The notes under the pieces are model-generated. The model saw nothing but the letters and a program-made list of their open reading frames with translations. It was not told the origin of the DNA and searched no databases. A program made the position numbers and the translations under genes. DNA of 61,271 nt from an uncultured Flavobacteriaceae bacterium (lineage in GTDB: Bacteria; Bacteroidota; Bacteroidia; Flavobacteriales; Flavobacteriaceae), in assembly GCA_947486785.1 (NCBI GenBank), contig CANKUU010000010.1:1-61271 (forward strand), in the 5' to 3' direction. This document shows, piece by piece, positions 36,197-45,517 of this stretch; position 1 is the stretch's first letter; each line of letters starts with the position of its first letter.

Positions 36197-38593
36197 ATGG
36201 ATAGTCAGAATTGCTACCATTGTGGAGATGTATGTGATGAAAGCCTCATCCTATTCGATAAAAAAAAATTCTGTTGCAACGGGTGCAAAACTGTTTATCA
36301 AATCTTCTCAGAAAATGACTTAACATACTACTACGACTTAAAATCGGCAGCAGGCGCCACCCCAATAACCGTAGAAGGCAAATACGATTTTCTTGACACT
36401 ACCTCCATTGTTGAAAAACTGATCGAATTTAACGATGAACAACTACAAATCATCAACTTATTTATTCCTCACATACATTGTAGTTCTTGTATTTGGATTC
36501 TAGAAAATTTAAATAAACTAAATTCTTTTATCCTAAACTCTCAAGTAGATTTTCCAAAGAAAACGGTTCGTATCACCTATAATCATACCAAATTTTCACT
36601 TAAAAAAATAGTAGTTTTACTCAGCCGAATCGGTTATGAACCAAAAATTTCTTTAGACGACTACGACAATAAAAAAAAGCCTGTAGACCGCAGCCTACTT
36701 TACAAAATAGGCCTGGCAGGCTTTGCTTTTGGCAATGTCATGTTTTTGTCTTTCCCAGATTATTTTGATTTAGCATCTAGTCAAACATCGGGAGGTGAAT
36801 TTTGGCTTAATAAATATCAACATGTTTTTAGATGGATGATGTTTTTTTTCTCTGTGCCAGTAGTTTCTTATGCTGCCAAAGACTATTTTATTTCGGCATA
36901 TAAAGGAGTACGATCTAAATTATTAAATATTGATGTACCCATAGCCTTGGGTATTCTTGTACTTTTTATTCGAAGCACCTTGGATATTGTCTTTAATTGG
37001 GGTCCTGGTTTTTTTGATTCGCTAACAGGTCTCGTTTTCTTTTTGCTTTTAGGTAAATTTTTTCAACAAAAAACCTATGCCTTTCTCTCTTTTGAACGTG
37101 ATTATAAATCATATTTTCCAATTGCCGTTACTCGTATTAATACGAAAAAACAAGAAGAAACCACCCAAGTCCATGATATTAAACCAGGCGATAAATTGCT
37201 TATAAGAAACGAAGAACTAATTCCTGTTGATGGTATATTGCTTAGCGAAAAAGCTACTATACAGTATAGTTTTGTTACAGGAGAGTCTGAACCTGTTCAC
37301 AAAACATCAGGTGAAAAAATATATGCAGGTGGCAAACAATTGAACGGAGCAATTGAAATGAATGTGCTAAAGACCGTTTCGCAAAGTTATTTAACACAGC
37401 TATGGAGTAATTCAGTTTTTCAAACCAACAGGTCAGATTCTTTTCAAACTCTTACCGATAGAATTGGAAAACGATTTACTATATCTGTTTTAACAATTGC
37501 TATTATCGCTACTACATTTTGGTTATTTTATGATGCTTCAAAAGCCTTAAACGTTTTTACTGCGGTTTTAATAATTGCTTGTCCTTGTGCTATTTCTTTA
37601 GCCGCACCCTTTACTTTAGGTAACATGCTTCGAATATTTGGAAAAAAGAAATTTTACTTAAAAGACACACAAAGTATAGAGCAATTAGCTCAGGTTGATA
37701 CTGCTATTTTCGATAAAACCGGAACAATTACTACCAATCAAACAAGTTCTATCTCCTATGAAGGAATACCCTTAAATTCTGAAGAAGAATCTCTATTAAA
37801 AAATACTATTCGTGCATCAAACCATCCTTTAAGTCGGGCTTTATACGACCTATTGGCCGAACAAAATATTGTAACTTTAGATGACTATGAAGAACATCAC
37901 GGTAAAGGTATCGAAAGCGCAAAAGATGGTACTAAACTAAAAATTGGCTCTGCCGATTTTGTAGGTGAACAACAAGCTAAAAAAGCTTTTGACACCTCGG
38001 TACACATAAGCAGTAATGCTAATTACAAAGGAAAATTTGTATTTCACAATCAATATAGAGAAGGTTTGCCCGACCTTTTTAAAGCGATGAAAGAGTCTAT
38101 TGATTTAGCTATTTTATCTGGCGACAACCCGAGTGAAAAAGAACGATTGCAAAAATTATTACCTCCATTAACGCCGCTTTATTTTAATCAAAAGCCGAAA
38201 CATAAATTAGAGTTTATAAAAAAATTACAACAACAAGAAAAAAAAGTGCTTATGGTAGGCGACGGTTTAAATGATGCTGGAGCGTTAACGCAAAGCGATG
38301 TTGGCATTGCTATTTCAGAAAATACAAATGTATTTTCGCCTGCCTGCGATGGCATATTAGATGCCACAAAGTTTCAACAGCTTTACGCGTATATACAAGC
38401 CTCAAAACAAGCTGTAAAGATTATTAAACTTAGTTTTATACTCTCGCTAGCCTATAATATTTTTGGGTTATATTTTGCCATATCGGGGCAACTTACCCCA
38501 GTAATTGCGGCCATTTTAATGCCTTTAAGCTCAATAAGTGTTGTTGCTTTTGCAACGGTAATGACAAATATTCTTGGAAAAAAATTAAAATAA
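36197..38593 (+). CDS. ccoI: CcoI/FixI copper-transporting P-type ATPase
   Basis: This 798-residue P1B ATPase supplies copper for cbb3 oxidase assembly. The N-terminus has the Cys-rich CYHCGDVCDES and FCCNGCKTVYQIF metal-binding domain, then an HMA-like domain with HIHCSSC (about 93-99). Membrane helices include the CPC motif (ACPCAISLA). Catalytic motifs: TGES, FDKTGTITTN, HP (NHPLSR), GDGLNDAGAL. All are intact and the length is normal for CcoI. It is the first gene after the FNR box and is followed by ccoS after 72 bp. Confidence 0.96.
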   Translation: MDSQNCYHCGDVCDESLILFDKKKFCCNGCKTVYQIFSENDLTYYYDLKSAAGATPITVEGKYDFLDTTSIVEKLIEFNDEQLQIINLFIPHIHCSSCIWILENLNKLNSFILNSQVDFPKKTVRITYNHTKFSLKKIVVLLSRIGYEPKISLDDYDNKKKPVDRSLLYKIGLAGFAFGNVMFLSFPDYFDLASSQTSGGEFWLNKYQHVFRWMMFFFSVPVVSYAAKDYFISAYKGVRSKLLNIDVPIALGILVLFIRSTLDIVFNWGPGFFDSLTGLVFFLLLGKFFQQKTYAFLSFERDYKSYFPIAVTRINTKKQEETTQVHDIKPGDKLLIRNEELIPVDGILLSEKATIQYSFVTGESEPVHKTSGEKIYAGGKQLNGAIEMNVLKTVSQSYLTQLWSNSVFQTNRSDSFQTLTDRIGKRFTISVLTIAIIATTFWLFYDASKALNVFTAVLIIACPCAISLAAPFTLGNMLRIFGKKKFYLKDTQSIEQLAQVDTAIFDKTGTITTNQTSSISYEGIPLNSEEESLLKNTIRASNHPLSRALYDLLAEQNIVTLDDYEEHHGKGIESAKDGTKLKIGSADFVGEQQAKKAFDTSVHISSNANYKGKFVFHNQYREGLPDLFKAMKESIDLAILSGDNPSEKERLQKLLPPLTPLYFNQKPKHKLEFIKKLQQQEKKVLMVGDGLNDAGALTQSDVGIAISENTNVFSPACDGILDATKFQQLYAYIQASKQAVKIIKLSFILSLAYNIFGLYFAISGQLTPVIAAILMPLSSISVVAFATVMTNILGKKLK

Positions 38594-38603
38594 TTAAAAT
38601 TTA

Positions 38604-38651
38604 TGATATAAATCATGTTAATTAACCAACAGCAAGTGTAATTTTACAAAG
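38604..38651 (+). promoter_or_regulatory. FNR-box promoter of ccoS-ccoNOQP
   Basis: A perfect dyad TGAT-ATAA-ATCA (38604-38615, centre 38609.5) has AATTTTACAAAG (38640-38651) starting 30.5 bp from its centre, as at ccoI. The ccoS ATG is 56.5 bp from the centre. This gives the oxidase structural genes their own oxygen-controlled promoter inside the cluster. Confidence 0.75.
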
Positions 38652-38665
38652 AAAACAATTTAAGA

Positions 38666-38869
38666 ATGAGTGTCATTTATCTCTTACTAGCAATCAGCAT
38701 TGTAGTAGCAATTCTTTTTTTTATTGCCTTCATTGTTTCCGTAAAAAGCGGGCAATACGATGATTCTTACACCCCTTCTGTTCGTATGCTTTTTGAAGAT
38801 GAGTTGGTTGTTAAAAAAACAAGCAGCGAAGAAAAACCAAAGAAATTAAAAATAAAACCAACTAAATAA
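38666..38869 (+). CDS. ccoS: CcoS cbb3 oxidase assembly protein
   Basis: The 67-residue protein has one N-terminal membrane span (MSVIYLLLAISIVVAILFF) then the short CcoS motif SGQYDD and SVRMLFEDE. CcoS is needed for cofactor (haem/copper) insertion into CcoN. The Lys-rich tail is long for CcoS. It lies 12 bp before ccoNO. Confidence 0.92.
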   Translation: MSVIYLLLAISIVVAILFFIAFIVSVKSGQYDDSYTPSVRMLFEDELVVKKTSSEEKPKKLKIKPTK

Positions 38870-38881
38870 ACTAAAATAATT

Positions 38882-41071
38882 ATGGAAGTACAGCAGTTCT
38901 ATTACGATAACAAAATCGTAAAAAACTTCCTCTACGCAACAATGCTTTGGGGAATTGTAGGAATGTCCGTCGGCCTTTTATTAGCCATCATGTTTATGTT
39001 TCCAAATATAACTGACGGTATTTCTTGGTTAAGTTTTGGGCGCCTAAGACCCTTACACACCAACGCGGTAATATTTGCTTTTGTTGGAAATGCTATTTTT
39101 GCCGGGGTCTACTATTCTAGTCAGCGGCTTTTAAAAGCCCGAATGTTTAGCGATGTTCTAAGTAAAATTAATTTTTGGGGATGGCAAGCCATAATTGTTG
39201 CAGCAGCAATTACCTTACCCCTCGGCTACACCACATCTAAAGAATATGCCGAGCTTGAATGGCCTATTGATATCGCAATTGCGATAATTTGGGTTGCTTT
39301 TGGAGTAAACCTTATCGGCACCATATTAAAAAGACGTCAAAGGCATATGTATGTTGCCATATGGTTTTATTTAGGCACTTTTGTTACGGTAGCCGTATTA
39401 CACATTTTTAATAGTTTAGCATTACCCGTTGGAGCCTTAAAAAGTTACTCGGTATATGCAGGTGTTCAAGATGCTTTGGTACAATGGTGGTATGGCCACA
39501 ATGCCGTAGCCTTCTTTTTAACTACGCCGTTCTTAGGCCTTATGTACTATTTTGTACCTAAAGCTGCCAATAGACCTGTTTATTCCTATAAGCTTTCTAT
39601 TGTACATTTTTGGTCACTCATATTTATCTATATTTGGGCTGGCCCACATCATTTATTATATTCTTCTTTACCTGATTGGGCACAAAATTTAGGGGTTGCT
39701 TTTTCTATAATGCTTATTGCTCCCTCTTGGGGTGGTATGATTAATGGTTTGCTTACCCTGCGCGGCGCTTGGGATAAAGTTAGAACTGACCCTACCCTAA
39801 AATTTATGGTAGTTGCCATTACCGGATACGGAATGGCTACTTTTGAAGGCCCACTATTATCACTAAAAAATGTAAATGCAATCGCTCATTTTAGTGATTG
39901 GATTATTGCTCATGTTCATGTAGGCGCTTTAGCTTGGAATGGTTTTTTAACCTTTGGTATGATTTATTGGATGGTTCCTAAACTAACCAAAAACAGATTG
40001 TATTCAAAAGGCTTAGCTAACTTTCATTTTTGGATAGGCACCTTAGGTATTATTTTATACGCCTTACCCATGTATGTTGCTGGTTTTACGCAAGCCTTAA
40101 TGTGGAAAGAATTTAATCCAGACGGCAACTTAGCTTATGGTAATTTTGTAGAAACTATTACCCAAATTATGCCCATGTATTGGATGCGAGCTATCGGGGG
40201 GTCTCTATACATTGTTGGCGCTTGTGTGATGATTTACAACGTAGTGCTCACCATAAAATCTGGTAGTACTATTGAAGATGAGCTAGCAGAAGCTGCTGCT
40301 TTATCTAGAGTGTCAAAAAAGAGAACAGCTGGCGAAACTTTTCATACTTGGTTAGAGCGAAAGCCTGTGCAACTCACAATACTTGCTACAATTGCTATTT
40401 TAATTGGTGGTATAGTGCAAATAGTACCTACCATTTTAGTGAAATCAAATATTCCAACAATAACCAGCGTTAAACCGTATACACCCTTAGAACTAGAGGG
40501 ACGTGATTTATATATTAGAGAAGGCTGTATTGGCTGTCACTCTCAAATGGTTCGGCCATTTAGAAGCGAAGTGGCGCGGTATGGCGAATATTCTAAAGCA
40601 GGTGAATTTGTTTATGACCACCCGTTTTTATGGGGCAGTAAACGAACGGGGCCAGATTTACTTCGTGTAGGTGGAAAATATACTGACAGCTGGCACTTTA
40701 AGCATTTGTATGCGCCGCAATCGATAGAAGAAAAATCGATCATGCCAGCATACGCTTGGCTTACACGCAACAAACATGACCGCAGTAATATAAAAGACAA
40801 GATGCAAGTAATGGCTTCCCTAGGGGTACCTTACTCCGAGACTGATATTGCAAATGCAGAAAAATCAATAGAAGAACAGGCTACTGGTATTGTTGATCGC
40901 TTAAAGGAAGATCCTGATTTAAAAAGATCTTTTGAAGAGAATAAAGCTGCCGGAGGAGACAGTTATATCCCTATGAAAGATCGCGAAATTGTAGCGCTAA
41001 TAGCGTATTTACAGCGATTAGGAACTGATATAAAGGTGAAAGAAACCGGAGAAGAGCTAACAAACAAGTAA
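38882..41071 (+). CDS. ccoNO: Fused CcoNO cbb3 cytochrome c oxidase subunit I/II
   Basis: This is one 729-residue chain. The first about 480 residues are CcoN, the catalytic haem-copper subunit with 12 spans (VQWWYGHNAVAFFLTTPFLG and IIAHVHVGALAWNGF, with His ligands). The rest is CcoO, a membrane-anchored monohaem cytochrome with EGCIGCHSQMVRPF (haem motif 549-553). The fusion is typical of Bacteroidota. The complex reduces O2 to water with high affinity and pumps protons. Axial Met and conserved Trp/Tyr segments (GPDLLRVGG, MPAYAWLT) are seen. Confidence 0.96.
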   Translation: MEVQQFYYDNKIVKNFLYATMLWGIVGMSVGLLLAIMFMFPNITDGISWLSFGRLRPLHTNAVIFAFVGNAIFAGVYYSSQRLLKARMFSDVLSKINFWGWQAIIVAAAITLPLGYTTSKEYAELEWPIDIAIAIIWVAFGVNLIGTILKRRQRHMYVAIWFYLGTFVTVAVLHIFNSLALPVGALKSYSVYAGVQDALVQWWYGHNAVAFFLTTPFLGLMYYFVPKAANRPVYSYKLSIVHFWSLIFIYIWAGPHHLLYSSLPDWAQNLGVAFSIMLIAPSWGGMINGLLTLRGAWDKVRTDPTLKFMVVAITGYGMATFEGPLLSLKNVNAIAHFSDWIIAHVHVGALAWNGFLTFGMIYWMVPKLTKNRLYSKGLANFHFWIGTLGIILYALPMYVAGFTQALMWKEFNPDGNLAYGNFVETITQIMPMYWMRAIGGSLYIVGACVMIYNVVLTIKSGSTIEDELAEAAALSRVSKKRTAGETFHTWLERKPVQLTILATIAILIGGIVQIVPTILVKSNIPTITSVKPYTPLELEGRDLYIREGCIGCHSQMVRPFRSEVARYGEYSKAGEFVYDHPFLWGSKRTGPDLLRVGGKYTDSWHFKHLYAPQSIEEKSIMPAYAWLTRNKHDRSNIKDKMQVMASLGVPYSETDIANAEKSIEEQATGIVDRLKEDPDLKRSFEENKAAGGDSYIPMKDREIVALIAYLQRLGTDIKVKETGEELTNK

Positions 41072-41101
41072 TAAACTAATAAGATCTTATAAACAAAAAT
41101 C

Positions 41102-41293
41102 ATGCTGAAATTTGTAAAAGGATATATGGAAAACATCGAAGGCGTTGCAACCTATCCAATGATATCATTGCTTATTTTTTTCATCTTTTTCGTTGTTCTA
41201 TTTTGGTGGGTATTAACCGCATCAAAATCACATATTAAAGAAATGAGTGAAATGCCTTTAGAAAAAGACAACCTAGAAAACCACAACTTATGA
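41102..41293 (+). CDS. ccoQ: CcoQ-like small cbb3 oxidase subunit
   Basis: A 63-residue protein with one membrane span (about 20-41, MISLLIFFIFFVVLFWWVLT) and a charged C-tail with an acidic DNLENH end. This fits CcoQ, a small subunit that stabilises CcoP and CcoNO. It lies between ccoNO and ccoP and overlaps ccoP by 4 nt (ATGA), which indicates translational coupling. The assignment rests mainly on position and size. Confidence 0.85.
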   Translation: MLKFVKGYMENIEGVATYPMISLLIFFIFFVVLFWWVLTASKSHIKEMSEMPLEKDNLENHNL

Positions 41294-42258
41294 AAAATAC
41301 AAAACCTTGGTGGTTATATATAACCATTACCTTCTTTGTCATTTTAATTATGACGGAGTATTTTATAGACTCTGGAAACAAAATCGCTATACTAACAGAG
41401 CCAGCCGCACTGCTTTTTATGGTAATTGTATTGGTTATTCTTATAGCTATTTCTTTAGTAATTACTGCCGTAGAAAATGTAACCTATCTAACCCTCTCTA
41501 AAGAAGCAAAAGAAAGATACCTAGAGAAAAAAGAAGCTGCTGCAGGATGGGCTTGGGGTAAAAAAACCTACCAAAAATTACTAGGAGCAAAACCTATAGA
41601 AGCAGAAACAGAAATTATTTTAGATCATAATTATGACGGTATTCGAGAGCTCGATAATAAACTTCCGCCTTGGTGGGTATATATGTTTTACGGAACTATA
41701 ATATTTGCGATTGTTTATGTTGTTCGTTTTGAAGTTTATGGTGACTACACACAAGCAGAAGAGTATGAACAGCAAGTAGCACAAGCTGAAATTGAAATAG
41801 AAGAATACAAAAGAACAGCCAAAGATTTGGTAGATGTAAATACCGTTTCTTTATTAACAGACGCTTCAGATATCAACGCGGGTAAAACTATTTTCCAAGC
41901 CAATTGTGTTGCCTGTCATATGGCTGATGGTGGGGGTGGAATTGGCCCTAATTTAACCGACGAATATTGGATTCTAGGCGGAGGAATAAAAAATGTATTT
42001 AATACCATCTCAGAGGGGGGTCGTGACGGCAAAGGTATGGTTGCTTGGAAACAGAACCTAAAACCTGCTGAAATGGCTCAGGTGGCAAGTTATATTTTGA
42101 CAGAAATTAACGGAAAAACACCTGCCAATCCGAAAGCTGCAGAAGGTGATATTTGGTTAGATCCGAATGAGCCAAAAGCTTCAAAGGAAACTACTCCATC
42201 AGAAACAAATAACGCAACAGTTGTACTAGATTCAATTGCAGAAGTGCCGAATGAGTAA
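41290..42258 (+). CDS. ccoP: CcoP, monohaem cbb3 oxidase subunit III
   Basis: The 322-residue subunit brings electrons to CcoNO. Two N-terminal spans and a further anchor (LPPWWVYMFYGTIIFAIVYV, about 120-139, the conserved CcoP segment) precede one cytochrome c domain with CVACH (206-210), IGPNLTDEYW and a Met ligand region (KGMVAWK). Only one CxxCH is present, against two in proteobacterial CcoP, which is usual in Bacteroidota. The C-terminal 40 residues are a low-complexity acidic tail. Confidence 0.95.
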   Translation: MKNTKPWWLYITITFFVILIMTEYFIDSGNKIAILTEPAALLFMVIVLVILIAISLVITAVENVTYLTLSKEAKERYLEKKEAAAGWAWGKKTYQKLLGAKPIEAETEIILDHNYDGIRELDNKLPPWWVYMFYGTIIFAIVYVVRFEVYGDYTQAEEYEQQVAQAEIEIEEYKRTAKDLVDVNTVSLLTDASDINAGKTIFQANCVACHMADGGGGIGPNLTDEYWILGGGIKNVFNTISEGGRDGKGMVAWKQNLKPAEMAQVASYILTEINGKTPANPKAAEGDIWLDPNEPKASKETTPSETNNATVVLDSIAEVPNE

Positions 42259-42316
42259 AAAAATTATGAAAGTTGGTGTTTCTCGTTTTTAAAAGTGTGC
42301 TTGAGGAAGAAAAGAG

Positions 42317-43735
42317 ATGAGTGAAGAACAAGAAAATTTTAGAGATACCATAGGAACCATAAATGAAGAAGGTAAACGTGCTTGGGTTTTTCCTAAAAAA
42401 CCTAGTGGTAAATTTTGGAAATACCGCAAATATGTAAGTTACTTTCTGTTATCATTTTTAATCTTGTCACCGTTTATTAAAATTAACGGTAACCAATTTC
42501 TAATGTTTAACGTTCTAGAACGTAGATTCAATATCTTCAGTTTTCCATTTTGGCCTCAAGACTTTCATTTATTTGTTATTTCAATGCTTATTGGGGTGGT
42601 TTTCGTCGCTTTATTTACAGTAGCTTTTGGGCGAATTTTCTGTGGATGGATGTGCCCTCAAACTATTTTTATGGAAATGGTTTTTCGCCGAATTGAATTT
42701 TGGATAGATGGCGACAGAGGCGCACAAATTAAACTTAATCGTCAAGTTTGGAATGCCGAAAAAATAAGGAAGCGTTTAACCAAGTGGACCATCTTTTTTA
42801 TCATATCTTTTTTAATAGCTAATGTCTTTTTAGCCTACCTAATTGGCAGCGATAATTTAATACAGTATATAAGCGATGGCCCTTCGTCTCATATCAGCAC
42901 CATGGTCTCACTACTCATTTTTACGGCTGTATTCTATTTTATTTTTGCTTGGTTTCGCGAACAGGTGTGTATTATTGCTTGCCCCTACGGCAGAATGCAA
43001 GGCGTACTACTTGATAACAAATCAATAGTTGTAGCTTATGACCACAAAAGAGGTGAAGCTGAAAAAGGCAGAAAAAAGTTTCGTAAAAATGAAGATCGGG
43101 CAGCATTAGGTCATGGTGATTGTATTGACTGTAATCAATGTGTAAATGTGTGTCCTACAAATATTGATATACGAAATGGCACCCAATTAGAGTGTATTAA
43201 CTGTACCGCTTGTATTGATGAGTGTGATAGCATCATGGAAAAGGTAAACTTACCTAAAGGTCTTATAAGATATGCTAGTGAAGATGAAATTACGAAAAAA
43301 GAGAAATTTAAATTTACACCACGCTTAAAAGGCTATTCGGCAATTTTGGTTATATTGATTGGTCTTCTAATTGGTATGTTATTTTTAAGAAATGACCTAG
43401 AGGCCGACATTCTAAGGCTGCCAGGGCAACAATACCGGAAAAAAGAAGGCAATATTATTAGCAATGTATACACCTTTAAATTGATCAATAAAACCACTAA
43501 AGATGTAACCGATGTACACTTTAAACTTCTTTCACACGAAGGTAAAATTTCATTGGTTAGACACGAAGATTTTAATGTTTTAGCCCAAAATTTAGCAGAA
43601 GGCACCTTATTTATCGACATTAATAATGATAATATTAAAAGTGACAAGGAAAAGGTTAAAATTGGTGTGTATAGCGGCGATAAATTAATTGAAACTACTT
43701 CCGCTGCCTTTTTAGCGCCTCGCAATTACAAATAA
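42317..43735 (+). CDS. ccoG: CcoG (FixG/RdxA) cbb3 oxidase accessory protein
   Basis: The 472-residue membrane iron-sulfur protein reduces Cu(II) for cbb3 assembly. Visible are GRIFCGWMCPQTIFME and EQVCIIACPYGRMQG, then two [4Fe-4S] ferredoxin motifs (CIDCNQCVNVCP and CINCTACIDECD), with several membrane spans and a C-terminal Ig-like domain (about 350-470). Spacing to ccoP is 58 bp, so it is likely in the same transcript. Confidence 0.95.
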   Translation: MSEEQENFRDTIGTINEEGKRAWVFPKKPSGKFWKYRKYVSYFLLSFLILSPFIKINGNQFLMFNVLERRFNIFSFPFWPQDFHLFVISMLIGVVFVALFTVAFGRIFCGWMCPQTIFMEMVFRRIEFWIDGDRGAQIKLNRQVWNAEKIRKRLTKWTIFFIISFLIANVFLAYLIGSDNLIQYISDGPSSHISTMVSLLIFTAVFYFIFAWFREQVCIIACPYGRMQGVLLDNKSIVVAYDHKRGEAEKGRKKFRKNEDRAALGHGDCIDCNQCVNVCPTNIDIRNGTQLECINCTACIDECDSIMEKVNLPKGLIRYASEDEITKKEKFKFTPRLKGYSAILVILIGLLIGMLFLRNDLEADILRLPGQQYRKKEGNIISNVYTFKLINKTTKDVTDVHFKLLSHEGKISLVRHEDFNVLAQNLAEGTLFIDINNDNIKSDKEKVKIGVYSGDKLIETTSAAFLAPRNYK

Positions 43736-43787
43736 CAAAATAAATTGTTCTTTAATTTAATTCTTAACGCCTACTTAAACACAAACA

Positions 43788-44231
43788 ATGAAAATAAACT
43801 GGGGTTCTGCAGTCGTATTAGCATTTATCGCTTTCATTAGCTTTATTCTTTTCTTTGTAATTCAAATGAGTATGGACAGTGCTAAACATGATTTAGTTAC
43901 TGAAGATTATTACAAAGCTGAGCTAGGCTACCAAAACGAAATAGATGCAGAAAACAACGCCAAAAAAAATGCATTACAGTTAACAATTAAACAAACAGAA
44001 AAAGGATTTTTAATTGATTTTCCAAGTAATTTCGACTACCAAAAAATCAAAGGAGAAGTATCACTATACCGCCCTTCTGATAAAAATTTAGATTTTAAAA
44101 TAACGCTAAAGCTTAGCAATACGCAACTACTCATACCCTATAAAAAATTGACAAAAGGGCGGTGGAACATTAAAGTATTTTGGCACTATAATGGCGAGGC
44201 ATATTTACACAAAGAGCAGATTACGTATTAA
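43788..44231 (+). CDS. ccoH: CcoH/FixH-family protein
   Basis: A 147-residue protein has one N-terminal span (about 5-26) and a periplasmic Ig-like domain. The conserved FixH start is visible: MKINWGSAVVLAFIAF, then SMDSAKHDLVTEDYYKAELGYQ. FixH/CcoH helps assemble the cbb3 oxidase and is encoded next to ccoG as usual. The gap to ccoG is 52 bp. Confidence 0.9.
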   Translation: MKINWGSAVVLAFIAFISFILFFVIQMSMDSAKHDLVTEDYYKAELGYQNEIDAENNAKKNALQLTIKQTEKGFLIDFPSNFDYQKIKGEVSLYRPSDKNLDFKITLKLSNTQLLIPYKKLTKGRWNIKVFWHYNGEAYLHKEQITY

Positions 44232-44300
44232 ATGATTAGAGCCTCGTATTACGGGGTACTATTTTAATATAGCTACTGGCTTATCTTGTATTACAAAATT

Positions 44301-45005
44301 ATGATACTATCAGCAATCGTTTTAGGATTAATGGGCAGTTTACATTGTGTAGGCATGTGCGGACCAATTGCGTTTATGCTGCCTGTAGACAGAGATAATA
44401 ATTTAAAAAAACTTTTCCAAATCGCTGTATATCACTTTGGTCGTTTACTGGCTTACAGTAGTATGGGTGTAGTTTTTGGCTTCCTAGGAAAAGGACTTTA
44501 CGTCTTCGGAATACAGCAGAAACTTTCTATTATTGTAGGCTTACTAATGATTATTATAGTGCTAATACCAAAGAAAACTTTTAACAAATACAACCTATCA
44601 AAACCAATTTACAGGATATTGTCAAAAGTAAAAACTAATTTAGGAAAAGCACTACAAAAAAAAACAGCCGATACTTTTTTAACCATCGGGTTTCTAAATG
44701 GATTTCTACCTTGTGGTTTGGTATACATGGCCTTAATTGGAGCAATTGCCATGGCAACACCCATAGAAGGGGGTATTTATATGATTCTCTTCGGTTTTGG
44801 CACTATTCCACTAATGACCTCGGCCATTTATTTAAGTAATTTTTTAAAAGGAGCCGTAAAGAAAAAGGTGCAACGTTTAATTCCTGTTTTCGTGGTTACT
44901 ATGGGCTTACTATTTATTATTAGAGGTCTTGGCCTTGGCATTCCATACGTGTCGCCTAAACCAGTAACAGAGGTTGTGTCGAGTACTATCGATTGTCAAA
45001 ACTAA
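44301..45005 (+). CDS. TauE/SafE-like (COG2836-type) membrane protein
   Basis: I start at ATG 44301 (234 aa). A longer frame begins with TTG at 44286. The sequence begins with a span and the motif GSLHCVGMCGPIAFML (two Cys and one His in a metal-site-like arrangement), followed by five more spans, one with GFLNGFLPCGLVYMAL. This is the branch often annotated as sulfite exporter TauE/SafE and found next to cbb3 genes in Bacteroidota. A role in copper or thiol handling for oxidase assembly is suggested by the motifs and position and is not proved. Confidence 0.82.
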   Translation: MILSAIVLGLMGSLHCVGMCGPIAFMLPVDRDNNLKKLFQIAVYHFGRLLAYSSMGVVFGFLGKGLYVFGIQQKLSIIVGLLMIIIVLIPKKTFNKYNLSKPIYRILSKVKTNLGKALQKKTADTFLTIGFLNGFLPCGLVYMALIGAIAMATPIEGGIYMILFGFGTIPLMTSAIYLSNFLKGAVKKKVQRLIPVFVVTMGLLFIIRGLGLGIPYVSPKPVTEVVSSTIDCQN

Positions 45006-45022
45006 ACACTAAAATTAGTGAC

Positions 45023-45517
45023 ATGAAAACCTTACCCAATGATATTGTTCTAAGACCCCGATTTCAAATAGAAGTTGCAGGAGCTACAGATCAACTACTT
45101 AGCATTTTTGAAAACGCTGAAACTCCTCCTTTTTTAGTAAAACGATTAGAAGAACATGTTTTTATTAAATATAATAAAAAGCAGCACCATTTTTGGTCAC
45201 CGCAACTACATCTTGAGTTAGAAAGCATTAACAACATAAGCAGTCGTATTTACGCAGTTTTTGGACCCAATCCAACATTATGGACCTTTTTTATGTTCAT
45301 TCACTTTATTATTGGCACCCTTTTTATAATTACAGCGATATGGGCTTATTCAAGCGCATCATTAGATAAAAGTTACCATTCACAAGTTAGCCTTATGCTT
45401 TTTTTAACGGTTTTATGGTTCTTACTCTATTTTTTGGGCCGAATAGGAAAGAAAAAGGGTAGACCTCAAATGCAAGAACTTTATGAATTTATGATGGGTA
45501 CTTTAACAAAACCATAG
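45023..45517 (+). CDS. Membrane protein of unknown function, end of cbb3 cluster
   Basis: I start at ATG 45023 (164 aa). The frame from TTG 44993 would overlap the previous gene by 13 bp. Residues 1-90 are soluble (DIVLRPRFQIEVAGATDQLL, FIKYNKKQHHFWSPQLHLEL). Residues 91-150 hold two spans (LWTFFMFIHFIIGTLFIITAI, VSLMLFLTVLWFLLYFLG) with GPNPT before the first, and a basic C-tail follows. I recognise no family. It begins 17 bp after the TauE/SafE-like gene and is the last gene of the cluster. Confidence 0.75.
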   Translation: MKTLPNDIVLRPRFQIEVAGATDQLLSIFENAETPPFLVKRLEEHVFIKYNKKQHHFWSPQLHLELESINNISSRIYAVFGPNPTLWTFFMFIHFIIGTLFIITAIWAYSSASLDKSYHSQVSLMLFLTVLWFLLYFLGRIGKKKGRPQMQELYEFMMGTLTKP

